Source: Bacillota bacterium | GTDB lineage: Bacteria; Bacillota; Sulfobacillia; UBA8153 | Reading direction: 5' to 3' | NCBI GenBank assembly: GCA_007130145.1 | Contig: SLSY01000180.1 | Location: forward strand, 1-43,778 | Length of the DNA: 43,778 nucleotides | Shown: positions 18,791 through 28,792 of the stretch, one piece after another | How positions within the stretch are numbered: position 1 is the stretch's first letter | How the letters are laid out: each line of letters opens with the position of its first letter | The notes under the pieces: generated by a model | Databases searched by the model: none | What the model was told of the DNA's origin: nothing | Seen by the model: the letters and a program-made list of their open reading frames with translations, nothing else | Program-made: the position numbers and the translations under genes

Positions 18791-19609
18791 TTGAACAAGA
18801 TGAAGCGAAGCGAAAGGATAGCCGGTATTGTGCGTTCTTTGCTGGACCGTCCGTCCACGCTTCTCTCGCTCAGTGAATTTGCCGAGCGCTTTGGGGCGGC
18901 CAAGTCTACCATCAGTGAGGATATTGCCCTCATCCGCGATGTATTTGACCGGCAAGAGACGGGAAGCATTGAGACGGTGACGGGAGCGGCCGGCGGAGTG
19001 AGATATCTCCCTCGCTGGCGGCCACCTGCGGTGCGCGTCCTGAGTGAGAAAATTTGCGAGATGATGCTTCAACAGGAGCGCTTTTTGCCCGGGGGGTTTA
19101 TCTACATGAACGATATCACCTTCTCGCCTTTATGGGCTCAGCAGCTGGGGGAAGTGTTCGCCACGCAGTTTCGCCCCCAAAAACCCCATTGCGTGCTCAC
19201 AGTGGAAACCAAAGGCATTCCGCTGGCATTGATGACAGCGCGGGCGCTCAGCGTTCCACTGGTCATATCGCGCCGGGATCACCGAGTCACGGAGGGGTCT
19301 TCGGTTAGCATAAACTATATTTCGGGCTCTTCTACCCGCATTCAGAGCATGTCTTTGCCGCGCCGGGCGCTAAGCAAAGATTGGCGGGTCCTCATCGTCG
19401 ATGATTTCATGCGGGGCGGGGGTTCGGCCCGGGGAATGGGCGATCTGGTGAGTGAGTTTCAGGCTGAAGTTGTGGGGGTCGCCGTATTGGTGGAGACCAA
19501 GGAGCCTGGCGAGAAGCTGGTGAAAGACTACGTTTCGCTGGTGGTCATGGAGCACTTGAGCGGCGGTCATATTCAGGTTCGGCCCAGCGGCAGAATGTGG
19601 GCAGAGTGA
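18791..19609 (+). CDS. purR: Pur operon repressor (PRT-fold)
   Basis: HTH N-terminus FAERFGAAKSTISEDIALIRDVF; PRPP loop WRVLIVDDFMRGGGSARGM. Confidence 0.93.
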   Translation: MNKMKRSERIAGIVRSLLDRPSTLLSLSEFAERFGAAKSTISEDIALIRDVFDRQETGSIETVTGAAGGVRYLPRWRPPAVRVLSEKICEMMLQQERFLPGGFIYMNDITFSPLWAQQLGEVFATQFRPQKPHCVLTVETKGIPLALMTARALSVPLVISRRDHRVTEGSSVSINYISGSSTRIQSMSLPRRALSKDWRVLIVDDFMRGGGSARGMGDLVSEFQAEVVGVAVLVETKEPGEKLVKDYVSLVVMEHLSGGHIQVRPSGRMWAE

Positions 19610-19617
19610 GAAAATGA

Positions 19618-19626
19618 TGATATAAT
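19618..19626 (+). promoter_or_regulatory. Candidate extended -10 promoter element before glmU
   Basis: TGATATAAT just upstream of glmU; no clear -35. Confidence 0.4.
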
Positions 19627-19633
19627 ACCAAGG

Positions 19634-21028
19634 GTGTATGGGGGTGTTCGCTTGGCGACGGGAACAACGGCGGTGATCTTGGCGGCAGGGATTGGCAAAC
19701 GCATGCAGTCGCAACGAGCCAAGGTGCTGCACGAGGTGGGCGGCAAGCCCATGGTATGCCATGTTGTGCATGCTGTCCGTCAGGCCCGAGTGGAGCGCAT
19801 AATCATCGTGGCCGGCCATCAATACGATCAGGTGCAGGCGGTCGTGGGGAATGACGTGGAGTATGCTCGGCAGACCGAACCGCTGGGGACGGGGCATGCC
19901 CTGTTGCAGGCTGCTCCTTTGCTGGGTGACCAAGACGGGACGGTATTGGTGTTAAATGGCGATATTCCTCTCCTTACCGGCCAAGACGTGTCATCCTTCT
20001 TGACACAGCACCTGTTGGGCGAGTACGCCGGCTCGGTGTTGAGCGCACGGGTGGATGATGCCACTGGCTACGGGCGCATCCTGCGCGACGAAAGCGGAGA
20101 GTTTCTGGGGATTGTCGAGCATAACGACGCGAGCGATGTCCAGCGACGCATAGAGGAGATCAACGTGGGAGTCTATTGTTTCGATTCTCGTTGCTTGCTA
20201 GGGCAACTGGCTCTTTTGGATCGACAGAACCAGCAAGAGGAGTATTATTTGACCGATGTCATCGCCAATTTGCGCGCATCATCACAGGCGGTGGGAGCAC
20301 TGCCTGCTTCCGATCCGCTGGTAGCTAAGGGTGTCAATGACCGCAGACAGTTGGCCGAGATGGCCGCCATCATGTACCGGCGCGAGGTCAACCGCTTATT
20401 GGATGAGGGCGTGACCATCCTAGCTCCCGATACCACGTTCGTAGATTGCGATGTAGAGGTGGGGCAGGATACCATCCTCTGGCCCATGACCTTTCTGAAG
20501 GCCGGCACTCGCGTGGGGCATTCTTGTGAGATCGGTCCCAATACCACCATCCATAAGACCTGGGTCGGTGACAACTGCCGCATACAAGAGTCGGTGGTCG
20601 AAGAGGGTCGGCTGGGCAATGAGGTACACGTGGGACCTTACGCTCATCTGCGCCCCGGTTGCCACCTGGAGGATGGGGTGAGAGTGGGCAACTTCGCCGA
20701 GGTTAAGAATTCTTCGGTGGGACGAGGCACTAAGATCTCCCATCACAGCTACATTGGTGACAGTGAGATTGCTGCAGGCGTGAATATCGGCGCCGGGACC
20801 GTGACCGTGAACTATGACGGTCACCACAAGTACCCTACGGTAATAGAAGAAGGGGCCTTCATCGGTTGCAATGCGAATCTGTTGGCTCCGGTGCGTATCG
20901 GACGGCGAGCCTACGTTGCCGCCGGCTCCACTGTGGAGCATGATGTACCCGCCGGGGCGTTGGCCATTGCGCGCCAGCGCCAGATCAATAAAGAGAATTG
21001 GGTCAAAGGTAGAGTAAAGGGTGAGTAG
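19634..21028 (+). CDS. glmU: Bifunctional UDP-GlcNAc pyrophosphorylase/GlcN-1-P acetyltransferase
   Basis: VILAAGIGKRMQSQRAKVLHEVGGKPMV, LNGDIPLL, left-handed beta-helix GPYAHLRPGCHLEDGVRVGNFAEVKNSSVG, NYDGHHKYPTVIEEGAFIGCNANLLAPV. Confidence 0.96.
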   Translation: MYGGVRLATGTTAVILAAGIGKRMQSQRAKVLHEVGGKPMVCHVVHAVRQARVERIIIVAGHQYDQVQAVVGNDVEYARQTEPLGTGHALLQAAPLLGDQDGTVLVLNGDIPLLTGQDVSSFLTQHLLGEYAGSVLSARVDDATGYGRILRDESGEFLGIVEHNDASDVQRRIEEINVGVYCFDSRCLLGQLALLDRQNQQEEYYLTDVIANLRASSQAVGALPASDPLVAKGVNDRRQLAEMAAIMYRREVNRLLDEGVTILAPDTTFVDCDVEVGQDTILWPMTFLKAGTRVGHSCEIGPNTTIHKTWVGDNCRIQESVVEEGRLGNEVHVGPYAHLRPGCHLEDGVRVGNFAEVKNSSVGRGTKISHHSYIGDSEIAAGVNIGAGTVTVNYDGHHKYPTVIEEGAFIGCNANLLAPVRIGRRAYVAAGSTVEHDVPAGALAIARQRQINKENWVKGRVKGE

Positions 21029-21165
21029 ATACGCTAGGGTCGGCCGAGAGCCGATCTAGGTCTCCTGCCGCGCTCTTGTCGGGAGAGTAGTCTGCAGTAT
21101 GAAAGGGGTGCCAGGACCTGGTTGGGGGAGACCGTCCGCCGGTGGGCGGATCAAGACCGGGCGAT

Positions 21166-22137
21166 ATGATGTCAGTAGCGACCGATGGTGAACTGATGGT
21201 TTTTGCCGGCAATGCCAACCCGGCGTTTGCTAAGGCAGTATGCGAGCATTTGGAGATTTCTCAAGGGGCCATCGAGGTGGCGCGTTTCTCCAATGGCGAG
21301 ATCAAAGTCATCGTAAATGAGAGTGTAAGGGGAAACGATGTCTTTCTCTTGCAGTCCACTTGTGGACCAGTTAATGACATGCTCATGGAGATCTTGGTCA
21401 TTTTCGATGCACTCGTGCGCGCATCAGCTCGTCGCATTACTGCGGTAATCCCATATTATGGCTACGCGAGGCAGGATCGAAAGACGCGTGGTCGTGAGCC
21501 TATCACTGCCAAACTGGTAGCCAACCTCTTGACCACGGCAGGGGCGGGACGTATCCTAACCATGGACCTGCACGCAGGGCAGATCCAAGGGTTTTTCGAT
21601 ATTCCCGTTGACCACTTGGCGGCCATTCCTCTTTTGGGTGAATACTTCTTGAACAAGAAATTGACGGACACGATTGTCGTTTCTCCGGATTTGGGCAGCG
21701 TGGGCCGGGCCCGCGATCTATCCCACCGTATGCGTTGTCCCATTGCTATCATTGATAAGCGCCGGCCTGAACCCGGTCTGGCCGAAGTGATGAACATCAT
21801 TGGTGATGTGCGCGGAAAGACCGCCATTATGTGTGATGATATGATAGATACCGGAGGTACTATCTGCAATGGGGCTGAGGCATTGCTGGAAGCCGGGGCT
21901 AGGGAAGTCTACGCATGCTGTACGCATGCCGTGCTTTCGGGGCCCGCTATCGATCGTTTGACCCGTGCGCCCTTGCAGGAGATCGTTGTGACTGATACTA
22001 TACCTTTGAGTCCTGAGGCTTGTAGCGGTACGTTCAAGGTGCTGTCGGTTGCTCCGCTGTTTGGTGAGGCCATCTTGCGTATACACGAGGATCTATCGGT
22101 ATCGAAAATGTTCAAAGAGATACCACTGGAGCTCTAA
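21166..22137 (+). CDS. prs: Ribose-phosphate pyrophosphokinase
   Basis: MVFAGNANPAFAKAVCEHL, RFSNGEIKVIVNESVRGNDVFLLQS, YYGYARQDRKTRGREPITAKLVANLL, DDMIDTGGTI. Confidence 0.95.
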   Translation: MMSVATDGELMVFAGNANPAFAKAVCEHLEISQGAIEVARFSNGEIKVIVNESVRGNDVFLLQSTCGPVNDMLMEILVIFDALVRASARRITAVIPYYGYARQDRKTRGREPITAKLVANLLTTAGAGRILTMDLHAGQIQGFFDIPVDHLAAIPLLGEYFLNKKLTDTIVVSPDLGSVGRARDLSHRMRCPIAIIDKRRPEPGLAEVMNIIGDVRGKTAIMCDDMIDTGGTICNGAEALLEAGAREVYACCTHAVLSGPAIDRLTRAPLQEIVVTDTIPLSPEACSGTFKVLSVAPLFGEAILRIHEDLSVSKMFKEIPLEL

Positions 22138-22171
22138 CGGTTCAGGGCATACTGGAAGGAGATTAACGAGC

Positions 22172-22804
22172 ATGGAGCAAGTTTTGAAAGCAACCAGTCG
22201 TGATACGGGGAAAGGAGCTGCGCGGCGCTTGCGGCGCGAGGGCTCTTTACCAGCCGTAATATACGGCAAAGGGACCGAGCCCATTGCCGTCGCCCTCGAC
22301 TATCTGGAAACCACACGGGTGCTGGCGGTGGCAGGGCGCAATGCCGTCCTCCGGTTGGAACTTACCGGCGACAAGATGGAGACCATGGACGTCATGGTGA
22401 AGGAAGTGCAGCGGGATGTCTTTACGGGCTTTCCCTATCACCTCGACTTCAACCGCATTGTGGCCGGGCAGCGGGTTACCGTTGATATCCCTGTGCGCAT
22501 CATTGGCGATGAACAGATCACCGATACCGGCCTGGTGGTACAGCAGTATCTTCGCGAGATTGAAGTAGAGTGTCTGGCCATTGCCGTTCCCGATCTCGCG
22601 GTGGCGGATGTAACCGGTATGACGGTGGGCGATACTCTTACCGTCGCCCAGTTGAAGATGGACGGCGAGGGCGACATTCAGCACGACGAGGATGAACTGG
22701 TGGTTTCCATCATTGCCCCGCGGGCTGAGGAAGAAGAGGAAGAGGCGGATGAGGCGGATGCTGAAGAGGCTCAAGAGCCGGATGAAGAGGCTGTCGGCGG
22801 CTGA
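22172..22804 (+). CDS. rplY: 50S ribosomal protein L25/Ctc with acidic C-terminus
   Basis: RDTGKGAARRLRREGSLPAVIYGKG, FPYHLDFNRIVAGQRVTVDIPV; aaggag RBS before ATG 22172. Confidence 0.92.
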   Translation: MEQVLKATSRDTGKGAARRLRREGSLPAVIYGKGTEPIAVALDYLETTRVLAVAGRNAVLRLELTGDKMETMDVMVKEVQRDVFTGFPYHLDFNRIVAGQRVTVDIPVRIIGDEQITDTGLVVQQYLREIEVECLAIAVPDLAVADVTGMTVGDTLTVAQLKMDGEGDIQHDEDELVVSIIAPRAEEEEEEADEADAEEAQEPDEEAVGG

Positions 22805-23390
22805 GCATCAAGCACCCAGGAGAGTAGCATATCTGGTTTGCGGCTTAGGCAACCCGGGCGGCCAGTATGCACATACCCGTCACAATATTGGCTTTATGGC
22901 TGTGGATGAGCTGGCAAAGAGGGAGCGTATTGCGCTCAGAGAGCGCAGCTTTTTGGCCCACTGGGGGCGAGGAACGGTGGCCGGCGCCGGTGTGGCGCTG
23001 GCTAAACCTCAAACCTTCATGAATCGAAGTGGTGGCGCTGTTGTCGGCCTGCTGCGCCATCTCCGACTCAGCCCGCATGAACTCATCGTTATCCATGACG
23101 ATCTTGACTTGAAGCCGGGCCGCTTGCGCATTCGCCCCCGGGGCGGAACGGGCGGGCATCGCGGTATTGAGTCTATCATACAGGCGCTGGCCACCGATGA
23201 GTTCACTCGTATCCGCGTTGGCATTGGTCGTCCCGTGAGCGACATGGATCCCGTCGATCATGTGCTCAGCGAGTTTCAACAGGAGGAAGAGGAGATTCTT
23301 CTTCTGTGTCTCGAGCAGGTGACGGAGGCACTACGCGTTATCGTAAGTGAGGATGCGCAGGCGGCCATGAACCGGTTTAATGCTACTTGA
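22782..23390 (+). CDS. pth: Peptidyl-tRNA hydrolase
   Basis: LVCGLGNPGGQYAHTRHNIGFMAVDELA, AKPQTFMNRSGGAV, IHDDLDLKPGRLRIRPRGGTGGHRGIESI. Start inside ORF 22692..23390 chosen near the rplY end. Confidence 0.94.
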   Translation: MKRLSAAEHQAPRRVAYLVCGLGNPGGQYAHTRHNIGFMAVDELAKRERIALRERSFLAHWGRGTVAGAGVALAKPQTFMNRSGGAVVGLLRHLRLSPHELIVIHDDLDLKPGRLRIRPRGGTGGHRGIESIIQALATDEFTRIRVGIGRPVSDMDPVDHVLSEFQQEEEEILLLCLEQVTEALRVIVSEDAQAAMNRFNAT

Positions 23391-23424
23391 TCATGGGCGA
23401 TAAACATGCCTAGCAGGCAAAACC

Positions 23425-23454
23425 TTGACTGTGGGGCTGGCTTATGAGTATAAT
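23425..23454 (+). promoter_or_regulatory. Candidate sigma-A promoter of mfd
   Basis: TTGACT-N18-TATAAT in the pth-mfd gap. Confidence 0.65.
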
Positions 23455-23471
23455 GGCGTTGTTGTCGGCCC

Positions 23472-23504
23472 ATAGCTTTAGCAAGTACGGCTAAGGCTAT
23501 TTTG
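23472..23504 (+). terminator. Hairpin with T-run in mfd 5' leader (possible attenuator)
   Basis: ATAGCTTTAGC-aagtacg-GCTAAGGCTAT (11 bp, one G.U) followed by TTTTG; lies downstream of the promoter and upstream of RBS ggaggagg. Confidence 0.5.
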
Positions 23505-23527
23505 TTGTCTTTGGAGGAGGGTAGAGC

Positions 23528-26500
23528 TTGCGGCATGCGGGCTTACGAGAACTTCTGTTGGAGGATGAAGCGTTTCGCCGCTTGATGGAAGGTCAGGGCA
23601 CGGCGGGAGATGAAACTCTCTGGGGCTTGTCCGAACCGGCAAGAGCTCTCGTCACGGCTGCTTTGGTGTGTGACCGCCAAGCGGGCAATGTCTTGTTCAT
23701 CACGCCTGATTCAGTCAGTGCCCACCGAGCTCACCTGGCCTTGACCACGTGGTTGGGAGAGGAGCGTGTGAGCCTGTTACCGGTGTTGGAGGTGTTGCCC
23801 TACGAGGTAGTAGCGCAAATATCCGCAGCCGGACCCGATCGAGTCAGGGCCCTCTACAGTCTGAACAAACCCGGCCAAGTTCTCGTGATACCGGCGACAG
23901 CGTTGCCCAGGCGGTTGGTGCCGTCAGCGATTTTCCGTGAGCATTGCTTCGGCCTTCGTGAGCAGGATCGCGTAGACCTGCAAGAACTCAGTCGGGACTT
24001 GGTGCAATCTGGCTACCGGCGAGTGGATCTGGTGCAACTGAGCGGCGAGTTTAGCATTCGCGGTGGCATCGTCGACATTTTTTCTCCCGCTCATTCCCAT
24101 CCGGTTCGACTCGAGCTGTTCGGAGATGAGATCGATCAACTTCGCTTCTTCTCTCCTGAGGATCAGCGGTCCATCGATGACGTGGCGGAGGCGACCATCA
24201 TCCCCGCACGGGAATTTATCGTTACCTCCGAGGCTCGAAGGCGAGGGCGAGAGGCCCTTGCCGGTGCGTATCAACGGGCGGTGCCTCGGGTCTGTACCGA
24301 AGAGCAAGAACGTCTGGCCCGCTCCATCGACGAGGTGCTGGAACGGCTGGACCAGGGAATCTGGTGGGATGGATTGGTGGCGTACGCTCCCTTCTTCTAT
24401 CCGTCCTTGGCGCTTGTGTTTGATTACGCCCTGGCTGATAGCCTGCTCATCTTCAATGAACCCCAACGCATTGGTCAGGTGCTAAGCCAATGGGAAGAGG
24501 AACTCGCGGGCATCTATGCCAGCCGGCTGGATAAGGGCATGTTACTGACAGAGCAGCTGCACGTATATGCCAGCGTCGGGGATATCATGGAGGAGGCAAC
24601 GAATGTTTCGCAGCTCCATATGAGCCTGTTGGCCCCTCCAGAGCAGGCAGATGATGGCCGCAGAATCGCCACCCGTGACAGCGTATCGTTTGGCGGAAAC
24701 TGGACGGGCCTGGTGCAAGAGATCAAGCGCCATCAGAGCGAAGGCCGCCGGATCGTACTGGCCGTAGGAGACACCGACAAGGCCAACAGGCTGACTGAAC
24801 AGCTGAGAGAGGAAGCCATCACGCCCGTGCTAGCATCCACTTTGGAGAAGCCCCCGGCCCGCGGAACCGTGACCGTGCTTCATTTGCGGTTACCTGCCGG
24901 ATTTGAGCTCCCGTCCGTGGGGCTGGTCCTGCTCAGCGAGGTCGAGATCTATGGGAGAAGGCCCAAGCGCTCGCGCCTTTTGTCTCGGCGTAAGCGCGCC
25001 GGGGCGGCCGATTGGCTCGAGTTTCGGGCGGGCGATTATGTGGTCCACGAAGTGCATGGCATCGGCAAGTATTTGGGCGTCCGCAGCCTTGAAATCGAGG
25101 GAAACAAACGAGATTACCTATTCATTCAGTACGCTGGCAGCGATGCTCTGTATGTGCCCACCGATCAGGTGCGGCTTATCGAGAAGTACGTGGGACGCGA
25201 AGGCCACCAGCCTCGTCTGAGTAGGCTGGGTGGTACAGACTGGAGCAAGGTAAAAAACCGGGTTAAGAAATCTGTGCAAGCGATGGCTGAGGAGCTACTC
25301 CGCCTATATGCGGCACGTGAGAAAATTGAGGGCCATGCTTTTTCGACCGATACTGTCTGGCAGCAAGAGTTTGAGGCAGACTTTACCTATGAAGATACGC
25401 CGGATCAAATTAAGGCCACACAGGAAATCAAAGAGGATATGCAGCGCCAGCGACCCATGGATCGGTTGCTGTGCGGTGATGTAGGTTATGGGAAGACTGA
25501 GGTAGCGATGCGGGCGGCGTTCAAGGCCGTAATGGATGGGAAACAGGTAGGAATATTGGTCCCAACCACCATATTGGCTCAACAACACTGGCATACCTTT
25601 CGTGAAAGGTTTGACGGATATCCGGTACGCATAGAGATGCTCAGCCGTTTCCGCAGCGCCAAAGAGCAACAGCACGTGTTGGACCTCGTCTTCCAGGGAA
25701 AGGTGGATATCGTCATCGGTACCCACCGGCTCTTGAGCAAGGATGTGAAGTTTTCGGATTTGGGGCTCTTGGTGGTGGATGAAGAGCAGCGTTTTGGTGT
25801 GGCTCATAAGGAACGGCTAAAACAGCTGCGTCAGTCAGTTGATGTGCTGACGCTCACGGCCACGCCCATTCCACGCACCTTGCACATGGCCATGACCGGG
25901 CTTAGGGACATTAGCATGATCGATACTCCTCCGGAGAATCGCTATCCGGTGCAGACATATGTCCTGCCTCATGATGATGATCTGGTGCGTGATGCCATCG
26001 CCCGTGAACTCAGTCGCCAGGGGCAGGTATTCTATGTTCATAACCGCGTGCGCAGTATGGAGAGCGTGGCCCGGCGCCTGTCGGAGTTGTTGCCCGAGGC
26101 CGAGATCGCCTCAGCCCACGGGCAAATGCAAGAGGAGCATCTAGAGCAACTAATGCTCGAGTTTCTCGACGGCGAATATGATGTGCTGGCCTGCACCACC
26201 ATTATCGAATCGGGGTTGGATATGCCCAATGTCAACACATTGGTGGTGGAGAACGCCGATAAAATGGGTTTGGCCCAGCTCTACCAGCTCCGGGGCCGCG
26301 TAGGGCGTTCGGAACGGTTGGCCTACGCGTATTTCATGTACCGTCGTGACAAGCTGTTGTCGGAGGTGGCAGGAAAACGTTTGCATGCCATATCGGAGTT
26401 CACCGAACTGGGTTCGGGCTTCAAACTGGCTATGCGCGATCTGGAGATTCGGGGGGCAGGAAACATACTGGGACCAGAGCAACACGGGTTCATCGTCGCC

Positions 26501-27049
26501 GTCGGCTTTGATCTTTACTGCCAGCTCCTGGAGGAGGCCTTGCGAGATTTGCAAGGATTGCCTTCCCCGGAGGTAAAGCCGGGGGTCAGTGTGGAACTAG
26601 GTATCAATGCCTTTTTGCCCGATTACTATGTTCCGGATGGCCGGCAAAAACTCGATCTATACAAGAGACTCGCTGCTTGTGATTGCCTTGAAGCGGTACA
26701 CGAAATCACAGAAGAACTCATCGATCGCTTCGGGGACATGGTCCCTGCGGCAAAGAATCTGGTAGCGGTAGCCCGGATTCGCGCGTATGCCCTCTCACTG
26801 GGCTTGGTATCCATCAGCCAGGCACACGGGCGGGTGTGGTTCAAACCCCGCGCGGGGCAGACGTTGCCGGTGACGGCACTCAAGGATACCTATCCTCAAT
26901 ATCGCCTGCGAGTTACCGGGGGAAGCGTGCGCAGTCCGGCTCTGGCCATGCGTACGCAAGAGGGGTCACAAGAGACATTGCTGTCAGATATTGAGACATT
27001 TTTGCGCCTCCTGGTGGGGCTCCAAACAAAGAAGGGGGAAACGACTTGA
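23528..27049 (+). CDS. mfd: Transcription-repair coupling factor
   Basis: 1173 aa; UvrB-like N-terminus, [75 protein letters not shown]. Confidence 0.97.
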   Translation: MRHAGLRELLLEDEAFRRLMEGQGTAGDETLWGLSEPARALVTAALVCDRQAGNVLFITPDSVSAHRAHLALTTWLGEERVSLLPVLEVLPYEVVAQISAAGPDRVRALYSLNKPGQVLVIPATALPRRLVPSAIFREHCFGLREQDRVDLQELSRDLVQSGYRRVDLVQLSGEFSIRGGIVDIFSPAHSHPVRLELFGDEIDQLRFFSPEDQRSIDDVAEATIIPAREFIVTSEARRRGREALAGAYQRAVPRVCTEEQERLARSIDEVLERLDQGIWWDGLVAYAPFFYPSLALVFDYALADSLLIFNEPQRIGQVLSQWEEELAGIYASRLDKGMLLTEQLHVYASVGDIMEEATNVSQLHMSLLAPPEQADDGRRIATRDSVSFGGNWTGLVQEIKRHQSEGRRIVLAVGDTDKANRLTEQLREEAITPVLASTLEKPPARGTVTVLHLRLPAGFELPSVGLVLLSEVEIYGRRPKRSRLLSRRKRAGAADWLEFRAGDYVVHEVHGIGKYLGVRSLEIEGNKRDYLFIQYAGSDALYVPTDQVRLIEKYVGREGHQPRLSRLGGTDWSKVKNRVKKSVQAMAEELLRLYAAREKIEGHAFSTDTVWQQEFEADFTYEDTPDQIKATQEIKEDMQRQRPMDRLLCGDVGYGKTEVAMRAAFKAVMDGKQVGILVPTTILAQQHWHTFRERFDGYPVRIEMLSRFRSAKEQQHVLDLVFQGKVDIVIGTHRLLSKDVKFSDLGLLVVDEEQRFGVAHKERLKQLRQSVDVLTLTATPIPRTLHMAMTGLRDISMIDTPPENRYPVQTYVLPHDDDLVRDAIARELSRQGQVFYVHNRVRSMESVARRLSELLPEAEIASAHGQMQEEHLEQLMLEFLDGEYDVLACTTIIESGLDMPNVNTLVVENADKMGLAQLYQLRGRVGRSERLAYAYFMYRRDKLLSEVAGKRLHAISEFTELGSGFKLAMRDLEIRGAGNILGPEQHGFIVAVGFDLYCQLLEEALRDLQGLPSPEVKPGVSVELGINAFLPDYYVPDGRQKLDLYKRLAACDCLEAVHEITEELIDRFGDMVPAAKNLVAVARIRAYALSLGLVSISQAHGRVWFKPRAGQTLPVTALKDTYPQYRLRVTGGSVRSPALAMRTQEGSQETLLSDIETFLRLLVGLQTKKGETT

Positions 27050-27996
27050 CGAATCTATGGGATAAGCGAAAGAAGACAGTAGCCACAGTGGTAGCTGCAC
27101 TGTTCATTTTCTCCGTCGTCGGCTTTGGTCTGGCTACGCTCTTTGGGAATGATTCTCCCGCTCGGGTGCTGGCGACAGTGAACAATCGGGAGATTACCCG
27201 ACAAGATGTGGACGTATGGATCGGCTTGTTTAGTGTGATCTACGGACCTGAGATTGATGATGAAGAGACACGGCAAGGGATTCTCGCGCAGATGATTGAT
27301 GAACGTGTTCTGTTGCAGGCGGCTGACGAGAAGGATGTTACAGCCGATGCCGGTGAAGTAGAGGAAGCGGCAGACGAGCTTTGGCAGGCGTTGGCCATGC
27401 AAGCGGGTGGTGACAGCGAACTGTCCTCTGCTCTGGGCGCGTATGGTGTTGAGCGTAGTGATGTGCACGACTTGGTTCACCGGGCATTGGTCATTGAGAC
27501 TCTCTATGAGCATTTGGTCGCGGGCATTGAGAAGACCACGTCCGAAGAAGCTTTAGAATATTACCGGAATCATCCTGACGATTTCGTGGAGGCGGCCCGG
27601 ATTCGTGCCCGGCACATACTGGTGGAGACGGAGGAAGAGGCCAACGATCTGTTGGAACAGCTGGAAGACGGCGCTGACTTTGCCACACTGGCCCACGAGC
27701 ATTCGCTAGATGAGCATTCGGCCGTCGAAGGCGGGGATTTGGGCTTCTTTGGGCCCGGTGCCATGGTTCCTGAGTTCGAGGAAGTGGCTTTTGCCCTGGA
27801 GGTTGGCCAGACGAGCGAGGTCGTGTCAACCTTCTTTGGGTATCATATCATCAAGCTGGAGGAGCGCACGGAAGCAAGGCCATTCGATTTTGCCGAAGTG
27901 GAGGAGAACATCAAAGCTTCTTTGGATCAGAAAAAAGGTGATGATCTGTTCGAGCAATTCTTGGCCGATCTCTTGGACCAAGCCACCATTCGCTAG
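27046..27996 (+). CDS. Membrane-anchored peptidyl-prolyl isomerase (SurA/PrsA-like, parvulin domain)
   Basis: N-terminal TM; ARIRARHILVETEEEANDLLEQLEDGADFATLAHEHSLDEHSAVEGGDLGFFGPGAMVPEFEEVAFAL parvulin domain. Confidence 0.9.
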   Translation: MTNLWDKRKKTVATVVAALFIFSVVGFGLATLFGNDSPARVLATVNNREITRQDVDVWIGLFSVIYGPEIDDEETRQGILAQMIDERVLLQAADEKDVTADAGEVEEAADELWQALAMQAGGDSELSSALGAYGVERSDVHDLVHRALVIETLYEHLVAGIEKTTSEEALEYYRNHPDDFVEAARIRARHILVETEEEANDLLEQLEDGADFATLAHEHSLDEHSAVEGGDLGFFGPGAMVPEFEEVAFALEVGQTSEVVSTFFGYHIIKLEERTEARPFDFAEVEENIKASLDQKKGDDLFEQFLADLLDQATIR

Positions 27997-28043
27997 GTGC
28001 CCAACCCTCCTTTTGCCAAATCTTGCAAGGCCAATGGCAAAAA

Positions 28044-28073
28044 TGAATAATAATAGCAATGCGCTATATACTA
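28044..28073 (+). promoter_or_regulatory. Candidate sigma-G-like promoter of spoVT
   Basis: TGAATA-N17-TATACTA upstream of spoVT; compare the forespore consensus (xGnATA / CATnnTA). Confidence 0.4.
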
Positions 28074-28109
28074 TCACTAGCAGCAGGATGGGGCAAAGGA
28101 GGGGTGTTA

Positions 28110-28673
28110 GTGAAGGCAACAGGAATCGTTCGACGCATTGACGACCTGGGACGTGTTGTCATTCCCAAGGAGATTCGCCGCACCTTGCGCATTCGCGAAG
28201 GGGATCCCTTGGAGATCTTCGTCGATCGGGACGGAGAGGTCATTTTGAAGAAGTATTCGCCCATCAGTGAGCTGGGCGACTTTGCCACGGAGTATGCTGA
28301 CTCCATATTCGAGGCCACCGGTCACATCGCATTGATAGCGGATCGGGATACCATCGTGGCGGTGGCGGGTGCTTCAAAAAAAGAGTTTCTGGAAAAACCC
28401 ATAGCACCAGCAGTGGAACGCATCATCGAGGAGCGAAAACCCGTGTTCGGCACCAGGCCAAGCGGGAGCAAGTACTGTGAAGAATGCATTACCGCCGATG
28501 ATGAGCATGGCTGCAAGTTCACTGCGCAAGTAATAGCTCCCATCATCTCGGAGGGAGATCCCATCGGAGCGGTGGTCATTTGCACACGCGAATCCGGTGC
28601 ACAGATGGGCGATTTGGAGTTGAAACTGGCGCAAACGGCGGCGGGCTTCTTGGCCAAGCAAATGGAGCAATAA
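28110..28673 (+). CDS. spoVT: Stage V sporulation protein T
   Basis: VKATGIVRRIDDLGRVVIPKEIRRTLRIREGDPLEIFVDRDGEVILKKYSPI plus GAF-like C-terminus; GTG start. Confidence 0.95.
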   Translation: MKATGIVRRIDDLGRVVIPKEIRRTLRIREGDPLEIFVDRDGEVILKKYSPISELGDFATEYADSIFEATGHIALIADRDTIVAVAGASKKEFLEKPIAPAVERIIEERKPVFGTRPSGSKYCEECITADDEHGCKFTAQVIAPIISEGDPIGAVVICTRESGAQMGDLELKLAQTAAGFLAKQMEQ

Positions 28674-28792
28674 TCCTTCGTCCCGAGAACGAGGCATGGG
28701 GACTGTTTTCGGCAGGCATTACTTGATATATAATGGAAACGGCGGGTATACCGCCGTTTCCCCTATCGGTTGGTTTTAGAGGAGTATGGAGC

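Noticed and set aside
22729-22804. Acidic low-complexity repeat at the rplY C-terminus (EEEEEEADEADAEEAQEPDEEA)
   Set aside because: Acidic C-terminal tails are common in Ctc-type L25 proteins; not unusual.
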